A stretch of DNA of 49,084 nucleotides, from the IMG/VR virus record IMGVR_UViG_3300008448_000141, positions 1-49,084 of that record. One strand, given 5' to 3'. The notes beneath the pieces are model-generated. The model was not told where the DNA came from, ran no database searches, and was given only the letters and a program-made list of their open reading frames with translations. A program made the position numbers and the translations under genes. This DNA comes from a virus. Below are positions 8,883 to 18,538 of the stretch, piece by piece (the first letter of the stretch is position 1; each line of letters begins with the position of its first letter).

Positions 8883-11800
8883 TTAAGCACCCATCAACAA
8901 AAATGAACTTAATATATTTATAGGTGATGACCAAGCAACTAATTGTATAGTAGCATATGCAGTTGCTGGTGATGTTAATACTACCGTTAAACCGTCAGAA
9001 GCAGTATAGTCGCTATCTTTAATTAATTTAACACCGTTGTAGTAAACATCTAAAGCATTTACATCATAACCTTGGCTAGTTGTAAATGTAGTCTGATTTG
9101 CAGTTGCAATAAATGTGTCTGTTACCTTTATACCACCTGCACTAATTATACCAGTATCTAATCTTACAGAAGATCCTGTAATGTCTAACCAGTATGCATT
9201 TGTACCATCCGATGTATAACGATACATAACATCTGTGGTTGTTTTATACCATATATCACCAACAACAGGATTCAATGGTGCAGTAGCAGAACTGGTTGAT
9301 CTGATGCCTCCACCAACAACATTACCCGTAACTACTAGTGTATTATTAGATGTATAATAATTTAGATTGGCATTGTTGGCAATATATCCAGCAGAATTAA
9401 CCGTCAGTACATTATTAGGTGCAAAACCACCAAGAGATACTACACCACCTCCACCACCAGTATTTGCTTGATTAAATGCAGCTTGAGTATAAGCTAATAC
9501 ATCATAACCATTAATGAAAACAGAATTACTAATTAAATTAGCTTTTAATGTTGAAATTCTAAGTGATGCATGATTTGGATCTAATAGATTAGTACCTTGA
9601 ATTTCTGGCGTATAATTATCTAACAAATACCAAGTATTTGTAGAAACATCTTTAATGAGACCGGTATGTTTAAGAGTATCACTTTCTATATAATGTGCAA
9701 CAAAACCAATATCGAGTGCATTACCTGTGTTATTGTTTGCAAGAAGAATAATAGGATCATTGATAACAACATTATTTGAAGTATAAGTTGTTGTGTTTCC
9801 AGAAACAAATAAATTTCCTGTAACTGTTAAGTCACCTGAGATTGTACCACCAGAAGAATTTAATTTTGTATTGGCAGTATTGAATGAAGCTTGTGCAAGA
9901 ACATTTGCAGAATTGGCCTGAGCATATGCACCAAAGGAATAATTATTAATTGCATCTAATCTGGTATTCTGAGTGTTATCGACACCTTGAATTATGATTG
10001 TGTTGGACGATGCTGAGTTTGCTGTATTTCTGGCATATTGATCAACAGAAGAACCTACATTAATATTATTTGCAGCATTAAAAGCAGCTTGCGCTAATGA
10101 ATTTGCAGAGTTGGCTTTGTCATAAGCATTTTGAGCAAGCGTTGCAGTTGGAGACCAAACAGATAAAGCATCGGATGCAACCGCATATGCCAAATTTGCC
10201 TGAGCATATGAACTATTAGCGTAAGAATTTATGGCTATAATTCTGGTATTTTGCCAAGTATCTACACCTTGAGTATAAATTGTGTTTGCACTTGCTGAGT
10301 TGGCTGTTAATCTAGCAACGTTGTCAATTGCATATTCACCACCAGTATTTGCTTTATTAAATGCGGCTTGTGCTAGTACATTAGCAGAGTTTGCTTTATC
10401 AAATGATGCCTGAATATAGGTATTTTGTGTTATATTGACTTCTGCTAATTTTGATGCCAATATATCAGCGGCTTCTGCCATGTTGTAAGCAGAATTGGCT
10501 TTATCAAATATTGTTTTACCATTAAATGTGATGCTCTTATATGGTGTATCAGACGGATTGGTTGTTATTACAATACCATTTGCACCATTGATACGGATAA
10601 TATCATCACCAACCGCATTAAGATCACCTTGACCAACAACATTCCATGTTGAGAATGTACTGCCTAAAGAAATCTTTACATTACCTTCTCCCATATCATA
10701 GACATGGAAACCAGTAAATGTATCAAATGCAATTGTAGAAACATTAGAAACAATATTACTATAAACATTTGAACTGTCTATAGAAGCAACTTTGAGCATT
10801 GGACTGGCATTATTTGCCTTATCAAATGCAGCTTGTATTCTGGTGTTTTGTGTGGTGTCTACACCTTGTATTACGGCAATATCAGCTGCATTTGTATTTG
10901 CTTTATTGAAAGCAGATTGTGCCAAATTGTTTGCAGCATTGGCCTGTGTATAAGCACCGCCTGCATATGAATCTACTGCTGTAATCCTAGTATTCTGTGT
11001 CGCATCTACACCTTGAGTGTAAACGGTATTTGAAGAAGCAGAGTTGGCTGTATCTCTAGAGTACTGATCTATTGCATTATTGGCTTTATTAAATGCAGAC
11101 TGTGCTAAATTATTCGCTGCAATTGCTTGAGTGTATGCACCATCAGCATATGAATCTACTGCTGCAATTCTGGTATTTTGCCATGTATCAACACCTTGAG
11201 TATAGATGGTGTTAGATGTTAGAGAATTTAATTTATCGGTTAAATCGATACCATTTACAATGACAGATGTTGCAATTAAATTGCCTTTAAAATAATCTGC
11301 TTGAATATTTGCACGACTAAAACTACTGTCGTTCAAATCAATTAAAGAATTAGAAGTTACACCTGGTGTGTAACCATCAAAAAATAAAAATTCTTTTAAA
11401 TTTGGATCTCTAAATAATCCTGCTTTACGAACTGTACCATCATTATATGTTCCAACAAAACCAAAATCTATAGCATCACTTAATGTATTGTTGTTTGCAA
11501 GAAGTAATAGTGATGCATCGATGTCTATACTTGCTGTATTTAAAGTTACTTCGGTACCAAGAACTGTTAAATTTCCTGTTACAGTCAAATTTTCCGTTAT
11601 TGAAACATCACCGTTAATGGTGCCACCATTGTTAACAAAATTATTGCCTACATTCGCCGCAGCAAAAGCAGCATTTAATCTTGTTGTTGTGGAAGATATT
11701 ATATTGTTTTGATATGCATCTACGCCTTGTGTATAAACAGTATTAGCCGATGCTGTATTTGCAACAGAAAATACGGTTTGTATTACATTATTTTGATGTA

Positions 11801-12695
11801 GATCTACACCCCGATTGTAAACGGTATTAGAAGAAATTTGATTCAGAAAATCTAATATATTTACGCCAGCAACAGTTGCCGTTTCAGAAATTAAATTTGC
11901 TTTAATGTAACCAGCAATTAAATTGGCTTTTATAAAAGACGCATCATTAATATTAATTAATGTATTTGCTTGAACTGTTTGTGTGTAATCTCTGAATAGA
12001 AAATATTCATCTAGATTTGGATCTCTAAACAAACCAGTATAAGAATTTGCACCATTATTATAGAGTCCAACAAATCCAATATCAAAAGTATCACCTAAAA
12101 CATTGTTGTTTGCTAAAAATATTATTGGATTATCAATCTGTAAACTGTTGGTATTTGTATATGTGGTGTTACCTTCAATTATGAAATCATCACCTACAGT
12201 TAAAGTACCAGTTATAGTAACATTTCCTGTAACTGTGCCGCCAGAACTTACAAATGTATTACCAACATTGGCTGCAGCAAATGCCGCATTGATTCTTGTA
12301 TTTTGTGCCGCATCAACACCTTGTGTATAAACAGTATTGGCTGCAATTGTATTTGCAATGTCTCTTACAATCTGATCTATATCATCAGAAAGAGCATTGA
12401 TAGTTATTGTTTTTGATGATGAGTTTGTTGAGATGCTTACATTATTACCTGCAACAATACTTAAAGTATCCGTTGGTGAAGTTGCAAGTATTAATGTTGA
12501 GTTTGAATTGATTGTGGCAAAAGAGTCTGGTTGTATGCCAACCAGATCCAGATCAAATGATGATATTTGATTATTAGCTCTCTTAAAAAATAATTTACCG
12601 TCAGCATAGTTAAGAGCTAATTCTCCAAACTGTAGACTTGACGGTATATTTCCTGTTACGCCAGAGCTTTTTAAACGGATTTTTGTATTTGCCAT
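8883..12695 (-). CDS. Long tail fibre, 1270 aa, modular
   Basis: The N terminus (MANTKIRLKSSGVTGNIPSSL, then FGELALNYADGKLFF) is a short anchor of the kind found at the start of Mtd-like and other phage fibres. It is shared with the fibres at 13237-14901 and 14934-17942. Three copies of an about 125-residue module (core xLLLANNN....DxGFVG, then a GLFRDPN-like strand) lie near nt 12240-11845, 11625-11215 and 9855-9485. Between them are Ala/Asn-rich AFNKAN and TQGVD..QNTRI repeats, probably a trimeric coiled or helical shaft. A block at about nt 9465-9165 is nearly identical to one in the fibre at 1-1585. The C terminus carries a DVYYNGVKL beta module and ends LLMGA. An exact TATAAATA lies 36 nt upstream of the start. 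Confidence 0.85.
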   Translation of the reverse strand: MANTKIRLKSSGVTGNIPSSLQFGELALNYADGKLFFKRANNQISSFDLDLVGIQPDSFATINSNSTLILATSPTDTLSIVAGNNVSISTNSSSKTITINALSDDIDQIVRDIANTIAANTVYTQGVDAAQNTRINAAFAAANVGNTFVSSGGTVTGNVTITGTLTVGDDFIIEGNTTYTNTNSLQIDNPIIFLANNNVLGDTFDIGFVGLYNNGANSYTGLFRDPNLDEYFLFRDYTQTVQANTLININDASFIKANLIAGYIKANLISETATVAGVNILDFLNQISSNTVYNRGVDLHQNNVIQTVFSVANTASANTVYTQGVDAYQNNIISSTTTRLNAAFAAANVGNNFVNNGGTINGDVSITENLTVTGNLTVLGTEVTLNTASIDIDASLLLLANNNTLSDAIDFGFVGTYNDGTVRKAGLFRDPNLKEFLFFDGYTPGVTSNSLIDLNDSSFSRANIQADYFKGNLIATSVIVNGIDLTDKLNSLTSNTIYTQGVDTWQNTRIAAVDSYADGAYTQAIAANNLAQSAFNKANNAIDQYSRDTANSASSNTVYTQGVDATQNTRITAVDSYAGGAYTQANAANNLAQSAFNKANTNAADIAVIQGVDTTQNTRIQAAFDKANNASPMLKVASIDSSNVYSNIVSNVSTIAFDTFTGFHVYDMGEGNVKISLGSTFSTWNVVGQGDLNAVGDDIIRINGANGIVITTNPSDTPYKSITFNGKTIFDKANSAYNMAEAADILASKLAEVNITQNTYIQASFDKANSANVLAQAAFNKANTGGEYAIDNVARLTANSASANTIYTQGVDTWQNTRIIAINSYANSSYAQANLAYAVASDALSVWSPTATLAQNAYDKANSANSLAQAAFNAANNINVGSSVDQYARNTANSASSNTIIIQGVDNTQNTRLDAINNYSFGAYAQANSANVLAQASFNTANTKLNSSGGTISGDLTVTGNLFVSGNTTTYTSNNVVINDPIILLANNNTGNALDIGFVAHYIESDTLKHTGLIKDVSTNTWYLLDNYTPEIQGTNLLDPNHASLRISTLKANLISNSVFINGYDVLAYTQAAFNQANTGGGGGVVSLGGFAPNNVLTVNSAGYIANNANLNYYTSNNTLVVTGNVVGGGIRSTSSATAPLNPVVGDIWYKTTTDVMYRYTSDGTNAYWLDITGSSVRLDTGIISAGGIKVTDTFIATANQTTFTTSQGYDVNALDVYYNGVKLIKDSDYTASDGLTVVLTSPATAYATIQLVAWSSPINILSSFLLMGA
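8915..8922 (-). promoter_or_regulatory. Late promoter TATAAATA
   Basis: The minus strand reads exactly TATAAATA, the T4 late-promoter consensus, 43 nt before the ATG at 8872 and inside the 3' end of the 1270-aa fibre gene. It would drive the 109-aa gene and the two adhesin genes after it. Confidence 0.5.
9165..9465 (-). repeat. Paralogous fibre block shared with 720-1010
   Basis: The encoded segments are nearly identical: SLGGFAPNNVLTVNSAGYIA versus SLGGFAANNVLTVNSAGYIS, then LVVTGNVVGGGIRST in both, then NPV(V/I)GDIWY and a YRYT(S/N)DG strand. This is a duplicated module in two fibre genes; the domains after it differ. Confidence 0.75.
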
Positions 12696-12698
12696 TTA

Positions 12699-13205
12699 CT
12701 AAAAACTTCCACCATCTTTCGTATTTTCTTTATTTATAGATGATTCTTCAACAACTTCTTTTGCTTTTGGAGAATCAACTTTACGTCTTTGAGCAGGAGT
12801 TAATTGTAAATATTCAATTTTTTTATTTAATTTGGCAATAACTTCATTCTTTTCTTCAATGGTCTTTTGTGCTTTAGATAATTCAGACCTAAAAGTTTTA
12901 ATATGTTCTACTTGATGTTTTGTTTTATCATATTCAGTTTCTTTATCTTTGATAGCTTCAAGTTTTTTTGTTAACTCATTAACAGCATCTTTTAAAGATT
13001 TTATTTCTTGAGTTTCAAAATTGTTTTTATTTGTTTTTAGTGTTTGAAGTTCTTCATCAAAGTTTTTTAACTGAAATTCATATGTTTCAATTACTTCTTT
13101 GCTAATTCTTTCGTTAGCTTGTAATGATATATTTCTCAACAAAGCATCATTTAAAGTACTAGCCAAAATATCAATGTAATAATTAATATACTTATCATTT
13201 TCCAT
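12699..13205 (-). CDS. Coiled-coil protein of unknown function (168 aa)
   Basis: Residues about 30-130 are a near-continuous charged heptad-rich helix (LKDAVNELTKKLEAIKDKE, LSKAQKTIEEKNEVIAKLNK), so a long coiled coil is expected. The N terminus (MENDKYINYYIDILASTLND) is hydrophobic-aromatic, and the C-terminal 25 residues are polar and probably disordered. A good Shine-Dalgarno (AGGAG) precedes ATG 13205. It sits between two long fibre genes and ends 3 nt before the 1270-aa fibre starts. A fibre assembly or trimerisation helper is possible by position only; no family is recognised. Confidence 0.65.
   Translation of the reverse strand: MENDKYINYYIDILASTLNDALLRNISLQANERISKEVIETYEFQLKNFDEELQTLKTNKNNFETQEIKSLKDAVNELTKKLEAIKDKETEYDKTKHQVEHIKTFRSELSKAQKTIEEKNEVIAKLNKKIEYLQLTPAQRRKVDSPKAKEVVEESSINKENTKDGGSF
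12731..12738 (-). promoter_or_regulatory. Late promoter TATAAATA
   Basis: An exact TATAAATA on the minus strand, 36 nt before the ATG of the 1270-aa fibre and inside the 3' end of the coiled-coil gene. Sequence and spacing match T4-type late promoters. Confidence 0.5.
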
Positions 13206-13236
13206 AACAAACTCCTATTCATTAAACAATTATATA

Positions 13237-14901
13237 TTAGAATGTTCCACCCTCTAATGTTGTGGACCAAACAGGAGTTCCAGAAGAATTTACGGTTAAT
13301 ATTTGACTTGACCAATCTTGATCAGCGCCTTCAGCTCCTGCAGCTGCTGTAACTTGTAATGCTCCTGTTCCATTTCCATATATGATACCTTTTGTAGTTG
13401 CAGATGCAAATCCTGTACCACCTTGTGGAACTGTTAAACCTGATATTGCTGAACCTGTTGCAGCAGTTAATCTACCATAAGCATCAACAGTTACAGAAGT
13501 TATTGTATTGTTTGTGGCAAGAGAACCTGTTAGTGTATAAGTTGTGTTTGCAAGAGAAGAAAATCCTTCTGCGCCAGCAATTAATATACCACCTGTAGTA
13601 TAAGAAGAAGAACCGGTACCACCACGAGCATAAGGAAGAACACCAGAAATTAATTGAGAGGTGTCAATTGCAATATTTTCTACAGTTGCGGATGTAGCTC
13701 TACCATAATCATCAACTGTTAATGCCGATATTGTTCTGTTATTTCCTAAAGTTGGTCCTGTTAGTGTGAATAAAGAATTGGCTAAAGACTTTAATGCATT
13801 AGTTCCATCACCAATAACAATTTGTCCAGCTGAAAATGTATTTGTTCCTGTACCACCAGACCCTACAGGTAGTGCTGTGCTTAAAGCTAAAGAACCAGAA
13901 GAAATTGTTGTTGCAATTACATTACCTTTGAAGTAATTGGCATTGACATTTGCCTTTGCAAAAGTAGCGTGTGAAGTGTCAATTGTATTATTTGAATTTA
14001 TTTCTGGATCATAGTCAGCAAATACATAATATTCTTGGTTTGTGGCACTTCTAAAGAAACCAGTATGTGAATTTACTCCTATGCCACCATGGTGAGCAAT
14101 AAAGCCAATGTCTACTGTGTCAGTAGTATAATTATTGCCAGCTAAAAATATTAATGAATCTTCAAGTCTTAATGTACTTGTTTCAATTACTGTTGAGTTA
14201 CCCAATACGGTTAAGTTACCAGTAACAACTAAATCTTTATCTGCGGCAATTCTTAAACTAGTATTGATTATCTGTTCGCCACCTGAAGTGTTTGCACGAA
14301 CAACGGTATTATCAACACTTAATGTTACATTATCAAGACCAACATTACTTGTAATACCTTCACCACCAATTACAGTAAGTGTATCGCCGCCAGAAACTTC
14401 ACTTGTTCCTGAGTCACCATTCAAAGTAAAGGATGTTGAAATTGGATTTGTTGTAACACTTGTAATACGACCATTTGCAGCAACAGTAATTGTTGGAATC
14501 GATGTGCCAGAACCAAATGTTCCTGCGGTTGTTACATTTGAAAGATTTGCAGAAAGTGCTACGGCTCCTGTACCATCAAATGATACAGCTGATGCAATAA
14601 CTTCACCACCTATGGAGAAGTTTCTGCCTGTTTCTAATGCAGTTGCGGTGTTTGAATTACCATATAATCTACCATAAAATGCACCATTTGCATCTCTTTT
14701 AACTAATGTATTAAATGCATTTGCAGCTGTTGCCGTTCCAATGTCTGCTATAGAAGTACCACCAATCGCTATTGGACCACCACCGGTAGTACCAATAAAC
14801 AAGGTATTTGAAGCATAGGAATACGCCAGTTCACCAGGTGATAAAGATGTGGGTGTACTAGTGACTAGTGATCGTTTTATCTGAATTCTTGTATTGGCCA
14901 T
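13237..14901 (-). CDS. Tail fibre, 554 aa
   Basis: The N-terminal anchor (MANTRIQIKRSLVTS, then SPGELAYSYASNTLFIG) is shared with the two neighbouring long fibres. Residues about 220-340 hold one copy of the module with core SLIFLAGNN....DIGFIAHH. The rest consists of repeats typical of phage fibre shafts: GGTG turns (VGSGGTGTN, ARGGTGSS, PQGGTGFA) alternating with TVDDYGRATSAT and TVDAYGRLTAAT strands. The protein ends TTLEGGTF, much like the IDAGTF end of the 1002-aa fibre. A possible AATAAATA promoter lies upstream. It probably forms a beta-rich trimeric receptor-binding or connector fibre. Confidence 0.85.
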   Translation of the reverse strand: MANTRIQIKRSLVTSTPTSLSPGELAYSYASNTLFIGTTGGGPIAIGGTSIADIGTATAANAFNTLVKRDANGAFYGRLYGNSNTATALETGRNFSIGGEVIASAVSFDGTGAVALSANLSNVTTAGTFGSGTSIPTITVAANGRITSVTTNPISTSFTLNGDSGTSEVSGGDTLTVIGGEGITSNVGLDNVTLSVDNTVVRANTSGGEQIINTSLRIAADKDLVVTGNLTVLGNSTVIETSTLRLEDSLIFLAGNNYTTDTVDIGFIAHHGGIGVNSHTGFFRSATNQEYYVFADYDPEINSNNTIDTSHATFAKANVNANYFKGNVIATTISSGSLALSTALPVGSGGTGTNTFSAGQIVIGDGTNALKSLANSLFTLTGPTLGNNRTISALTVDDYGRATSATVENIAIDTSQLISGVLPYARGGTGSSSYTTGGILIAGAEGFSSLANTTYTLTGSLATNNTITSVTVDAYGRLTAATGSAISGLTVPQGGTGFASATTKGIIYGNGTGALQVTAAAGAEGADQDWSSQILTVNSSGTPVWSTTLEGGTF

Positions 14902-14927
14902 TTTCTATCCTTGCATAGATTCTATGG

Positions 14928-14935
14928 TATTTATT
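14928..14935 (-). promoter_or_regulatory. Late-promoter-like AATAAATA
   Basis: AATAAATA on the minus strand, 27 nt before ATG 14901, the same sequence and spacing as the site before the 41-aa gene at 1719. One mismatch to the T4 late consensus. Confidence 0.35.
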
Positions 14936-17900
14936 AAAAAGTCCCTGCATCAATTATGCCACCATAATCTGTGGAATATAATGATCCTGCGAAAATTGCA
15001 CCAGCCACACCAGCTCCACCAGCGAGTATTAAATCTCCAGAATTTGTATTTACAGATGGAAAACCACCAGCTATTCTCAATGTTCCGGTCATTGTATCAC
15101 CTGGTCTTTGAACAGCATTTGTAGTCTGACTTAATGCTGTTGTTGCATCAATTAAGGCTTGTGCAGCATAACCGTATGCCACATTTGCACTATCAAAAGC
15201 TGCGGCCGCATAGTTAAAGGATGAGTTTGCAGTATTTCTTGCATACTGATCAACATTGTTTGGTAAAGTGGCATCAATTGCTTGTTGAGCTAAGGCTAAT
15301 GCTTGTGAGATTCTATTATTCTGTGTACCATCAACATTAGATTGATATTGTATCTGACTATTGATATCATTAATGGTGCCTGCAAAAGACTCTACTGTAG
15401 AGATTGCAAGATTTGCTTTATTGAAAGCGGAATTAATTGCTGATTGTTGAGAATTGGCTTTATCAAAAGCTAATTGTGCCGTTACTTGTACAGTATTGGC
15501 TTTATTAAACGCAGCCTGTGCATGAGAAAATGCAGAATTAGTTCTGCTGAATACCAAATCAGTATAAGTTATTGCAGAGTTTGCTCTATCATAAGCACCA
15601 TTAGCTTTTGATCTTGCGTAACTATCTGTAGAAGATATGGTAACATTAGCGGAATTAGCTTTGTCAAATGCTGCTTGAGCTAATATTGTTGCATCATTAG
15701 ATTTTGAAAAACTTGCTTGAGAATAATTAGTTAGATAAGCAATGTCTGTTCGTGCAACAGTATCTATTTGATAAACACTATTTGATTTTGCATATGCAGC
15801 TTGTGCAATATTAAGTGCCGAATTTGCTGTTATACTTGTTGCATTTACTCTTGATCGAGCCCAAGGGTCAACATTATAAACAGTAACATCAACGTTTGCC
15901 AATGCACCAGAAGAAACAACAATATTATTTGCATCAACCCATCTTAATGTTCCAAAACCATCTGTCGATAGAATTTGGCCCATTTGACCAAAAGAACCAT
16001 CAGCATATATTCCACCATCAATATAAAGATTATACCAATGATGTGATATGTCACCTAAATTTTGGCCTAGTACCTTTGGAGATATATCACCATCAAGTTC
16101 AATACTTCCATCAATGTTGAGCATTCCTGAACCAACATTAATATTTGGAACAAATAATGTATTTGTTGAAGAATCAAATCTTAAATTTGCAGAACTACCA
16201 AAAATACCATTATTGTTATATTGAACCCAAGTATTATTTCCTGTAATTGTTGTTACGCCATTTGCTTTATTGAAAGCGGCTTGCGCTAATGAATTTGCAG
16301 AGTTGGCTTTATTAAATGCTGATTGTGCTGAATCTGTGGCTGCATTTGCTTTATTGAAAGCAGCTGGATTATATGTGTAATTGTTTGCATAATCATATGC
16401 GGCTTGTGCTATACCTCTTATATGAAGAATTTCATCATCTTGTATAATATTTTGTGCTTGAGCTTCAAATGCTTCTGTAAGTGCAGTATTAGCTTGTCCA
16501 AAAGCTAATTGTGAATATGTTATTGTAGAGTTTGCTCTTGCGTATGCCGACTGTGAATAATTATCAATTGCTGATATTCTGGTATTCTGTGTTGTATTAA
16601 CGCCAGCTTGATATGATATAGAAGAATTGGCTGTGTTTAATGCACCTTGTAAATACTGACCTTTTAAAGAAGCATCTATAGCGGTATTGTCTGCACCAAA
16701 AGCAAGAAGGAACGCATCGTTGGCACGGTCAAATACTGTAGATACTCTAGATGATACTGCATTAATATTATTGTTTTGTGTGGTATTAGTAGCAAACAAT
16801 ATAGAAATATTTGCATTTGCAGCATTGATCGCACCTTGCAAGTAAGAAATATTTGCAGATACATTTGTTGCATTGGCTGCATTAAATGCCAGTTGAGATA
16901 TTGTTTGTGCAGTATTGGCTGCTGCATAGGCCGCATCTAATCTGTCTGATAGACCAGTTACACGGGTGTTTTGTGAAATATTTATTAATGAAACAACATC
17001 AATATTTGCATTAGCCGTATTCAATGCACCTTGTAAATAGTTTGCCAAATTGGCTGCACTATTGGCTTGATTGAAAGATGCTTGAGAAATTGAAGATGTG
17101 GAATTTGCTTTGGTGAAAGCTGCATCTAATCTGGTACTAGTTTGGCTTATCTGAGTGTTCTGCCAGTCATTTAGATTGTTTAATCTTTCTATGTTGACAT
17201 TCGCACGGTCTAAACCACCTTGTAAGTACAATGTATTTGCCGATGCGGTATTAGCCTTATCAAATGCAGATGCAACAGATGGCTGAAGTGCAATAGTATT
17301 GGCTGAAGCAGAGTATGCAATCGTATTTGCAGTATTTGCTTGTGTATAAGCATTGGCTGCGGCTAGTTCTACATGACCTAGTCTGGTGTTCTGTGTTGCA
17401 TCGATGCCATACAGAACAGTTATGTCTGATACTGCACCAGACACCAGAGGTTGTAATGTTACTGTGTTGGCTGATGCAGAATATGCAACTGTGTTAGCTG
17501 CATTTGCAATAGATAGTGCGGCTTGTGCGGCTACATTTGCAGATATTCCATTGGCTGCAGCCGAAGTTGCAAGAATGTTGGCTGCATTGGCCAAATCGTA
17601 TGCAGAATTTGCTTTGTTGCTGGCAAAAGTAATGCTATTATTTTGAGTTGTTTGTATGCCAAAAAGATAACCTATATTGGCTTCAACTGCATCAACTTCT
17701 ACTTTTAATGTTACTGTGTTAACTGAAGCTAGAGTTGCAGTATTTTGTGCATTATTGGCTGCATTGAATACTATCTGTAAATCTCTGGATATATCAGAAT
17801 CAATAATCTCAACAACAGAATTGACACCATTTACAGATTTACCAATGTATAGTGTATTGGATACAAAAGAATAAGCTAACTGGCCATCTTCTAGAAAAGC

Positions 17901-17942
17901 TGGTGCTGTATTACTATATGAACGAAGAATCTGATCGGCCAT
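14934..17942 (-). CDS. Long tail fibre, 1002 aa, AFNKAN-repeat shaft
   Basis: Residues 1-50 form the shared anchor (LEDGQLAYSFVSNTLYIGK). Most of residues 60-560 and 660-960 are Ala/Asn-rich repeats with an approximate A-x-x-A-F-x-K-A-N-x-A period and interspersed TQNTRIxA motifs, compatible with an extended trimeric alpha-helical shaft. A small globular insertion lies at about residues 575-660 (WVQYNNNGIFGSSANLRFDS; LGDISHHWYNLYIDGGIYAD), of the type seen in fibre chaperone-proximal domains. The C-terminal 45 residues (PGDTMTGTLRIAGG....GGIIDAGTF) resemble a foldon-like fibre end. The start overlaps the stop of the 84-aa gene as TAATG. The protein is probably a proximal or mid fibre; the receptor is not predictable. 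Confidence 0.85.
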   Translation of the reverse strand: MADQILRSYSNTAPAFLEDGQLAYSFVSNTLYIGKSVNGVNSVVEIIDSDISRDLQIVFNAANNAQNTATLASVNTVTLKVEVDAVEANIGYLFGIQTTQNNSITFASNKANSAYDLANAANILATSAAANGISANVAAQAALSIANAANTVAYSASANTVTLQPLVSGAVSDITVLYGIDATQNTRLGHVELAAANAYTQANTANTIAYSASANTIALQPSVASAFDKANTASANTLYLQGGLDRANVNIERLNNLNDWQNTQISQTSTRLDAAFTKANSTSSISQASFNQANSAANLANYLQGALNTANANIDVVSLINISQNTRVTGLSDRLDAAYAAANTAQTISQLAFNAANATNVSANISYLQGAINAANANISILFATNTTQNNNINAVSSRVSTVFDRANDAFLLAFGADNTAIDASLKGQYLQGALNTANSSISYQAGVNTTQNTRISAIDNYSQSAYARANSTITYSQLAFGQANTALTEAFEAQAQNIIQDDEILHIRGIAQAAYDYANNYTYNPAAFNKANAATDSAQSAFNKANSANSLAQAAFNKANGVTTITGNNTWVQYNNNGIFGSSANLRFDSSTNTLFVPNINVGSGMLNIDGSIELDGDISPKVLGQNLGDISHHWYNLYIDGGIYADGSFGQMGQILSTDGFGTLRWVDANNIVVSSGALANVDVTVYNVDPWARSRVNATSITANSALNIAQAAYAKSNSVYQIDTVARTDIAYLTNYSQASFSKSNDATILAQAAFDKANSANVTISSTDSYARSKANGAYDRANSAITYTDLVFSRTNSAFSHAQAAFNKANTVQVTAQLAFDKANSQQSAINSAFNKANLAISTVESFAGTINDINSQIQYQSNVDGTQNNRISQALALAQQAIDATLPNNVDQYARNTANSSFNYAAAAFDSANVAYGYAAQALIDATTALSQTTNAVQRPGDTMTGTLRIAGGFPSVNTNSGDLILAGGAGVAGAIFAGSLYSTDYGGIIDAGTF

Positions 17943-18196
17943 TAGTATCTTCCAGAATCCGTGCCACTAATCTGTGACAAGAATGTTGACACAGGAATGG
18001 TTTCAAACTTACCTGTGTTTGCATTGTATACAATTACGGAATTATTGGCCAGTTGAGTTGTGTCCATATCAGTCAGAGATTTCAATGTTCTACTGCCATA
18101 TGATATGGTAGATACCTTTGCCTTGGTATCTTTAACTTCTACTTTTACGGTAGATAAACTAGTTGGTGTGATTTTGACACGAATGTTTGATGACAT
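17942..18196 (-). CDS. Small fibre-linker protein (84 aa)
   Basis: The N terminus (MSSNIRVKITPTS) reads as a short beta anchor. Residues about 40-70 contain LTDMDTTQLANNSVIVYNAN followed by TGKFE, a motif pattern common in phage fibre and connector proteins. Shine-Dalgarno AAGGT is close to the ATG. It lies 3 nt after the 112-aa gene and overlaps the 1002-aa fibre as TAATG, so it is probably made in step with that fibre and links it to the baseplate. Function is inferred from context. Confidence 0.6.
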   Translation of the reverse strand: MSSNIRVKITPTSLSTVKVEVKDTKAKVSTISYGSRTLKSLTDMDTTQLANNSVIVYNANTGKFETIPVSTFLSQISGTDSGRY

Positions 18197-18199
18197 TTT

Positions 18200-18538
18200 C
18201 TACCTTGTGACAGCTGGAGAAACCTCAAAGATTCCCTCCAAGATCCTAGTTGTTGTATTATTTGCACTTTCTCTAATGATAGTGTCATAAACATAACGAC
18301 CAGGAGCAATATTTGCTGTCACAGTTGCAGGTAGTGTAAGTGTAATGGTACCTTCAGACACATTTATAGATGTCGAAAAGGTTGCTGTTGCGTTTGCAGA
18401 GTAATATGACTTACGAATCTGGCTATTTGCTGTATAACCAGTCAAGTCATAATTTTGATTGTAGGCGTCATCGACCGTTATTGTTATTGTAAAAGTCGAG
18501 CCTTGTTCGGCGAATAGGTTGGAGTATGCAGCTGGCAT
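18200..18538 (-). CDS. Baseplate/fibre adaptor with BppU-like Ig domain (112 aa)
   Basis: The whole protein fits one Ig-like beta-sandwich: FAEQGSTFTITITV, YDLTGYTANSQIRKSYYS, GTITLTLPATVTANI and PGRYVYDTIIRES....RILEGIFEV. The LTGYTA..QIRKS pattern and the closing GRYVYD strand resemble the N-terminal domain of phage baseplate upper proteins (BppU type), which docks fibres on baseplates. It heads the fibre genes down to 14934 and follows the unusual gap at 18539-18665. An ACTAAATA element lies 30 nt upstream. Confidence 0.7.
   Translation of the reverse strand: MPAAYSNLFAEQGSTFTITITVDDAYNQNYDLTGYTANSQIRKSYYSANATATFSTSINVSEGTITLTLPATVTANIAPGRYVYDTIIRESANNTTTRILEGIFEVSPAVTR

Noticed and set aside
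14135-14677. Long plus-strand open frame opposite the 554-aa fibre
   Set aside because: It is the mirror of Thr/Ser/Val-rich fibre codons, has no ribosome binding site and shows no family pattern; the minus-strand frame is a clear fibre. The same holds for other plus-strand frames inside fibre genes, such as 8227-8550 and 24059-24382.
8883-17942. Diversity-generating retroelement, suggested by Mtd-like N-terminal anchors
   Set aside because: No reverse transcriptase, template repeat or A-rich variable repeat pair was seen in the window.
14934-17942. CRISPR-like periodic repeats
   Set aside because: The periodicity is in-frame AFNKAN protein repeats with degenerate DNA, without constant repeats and unique spacers.
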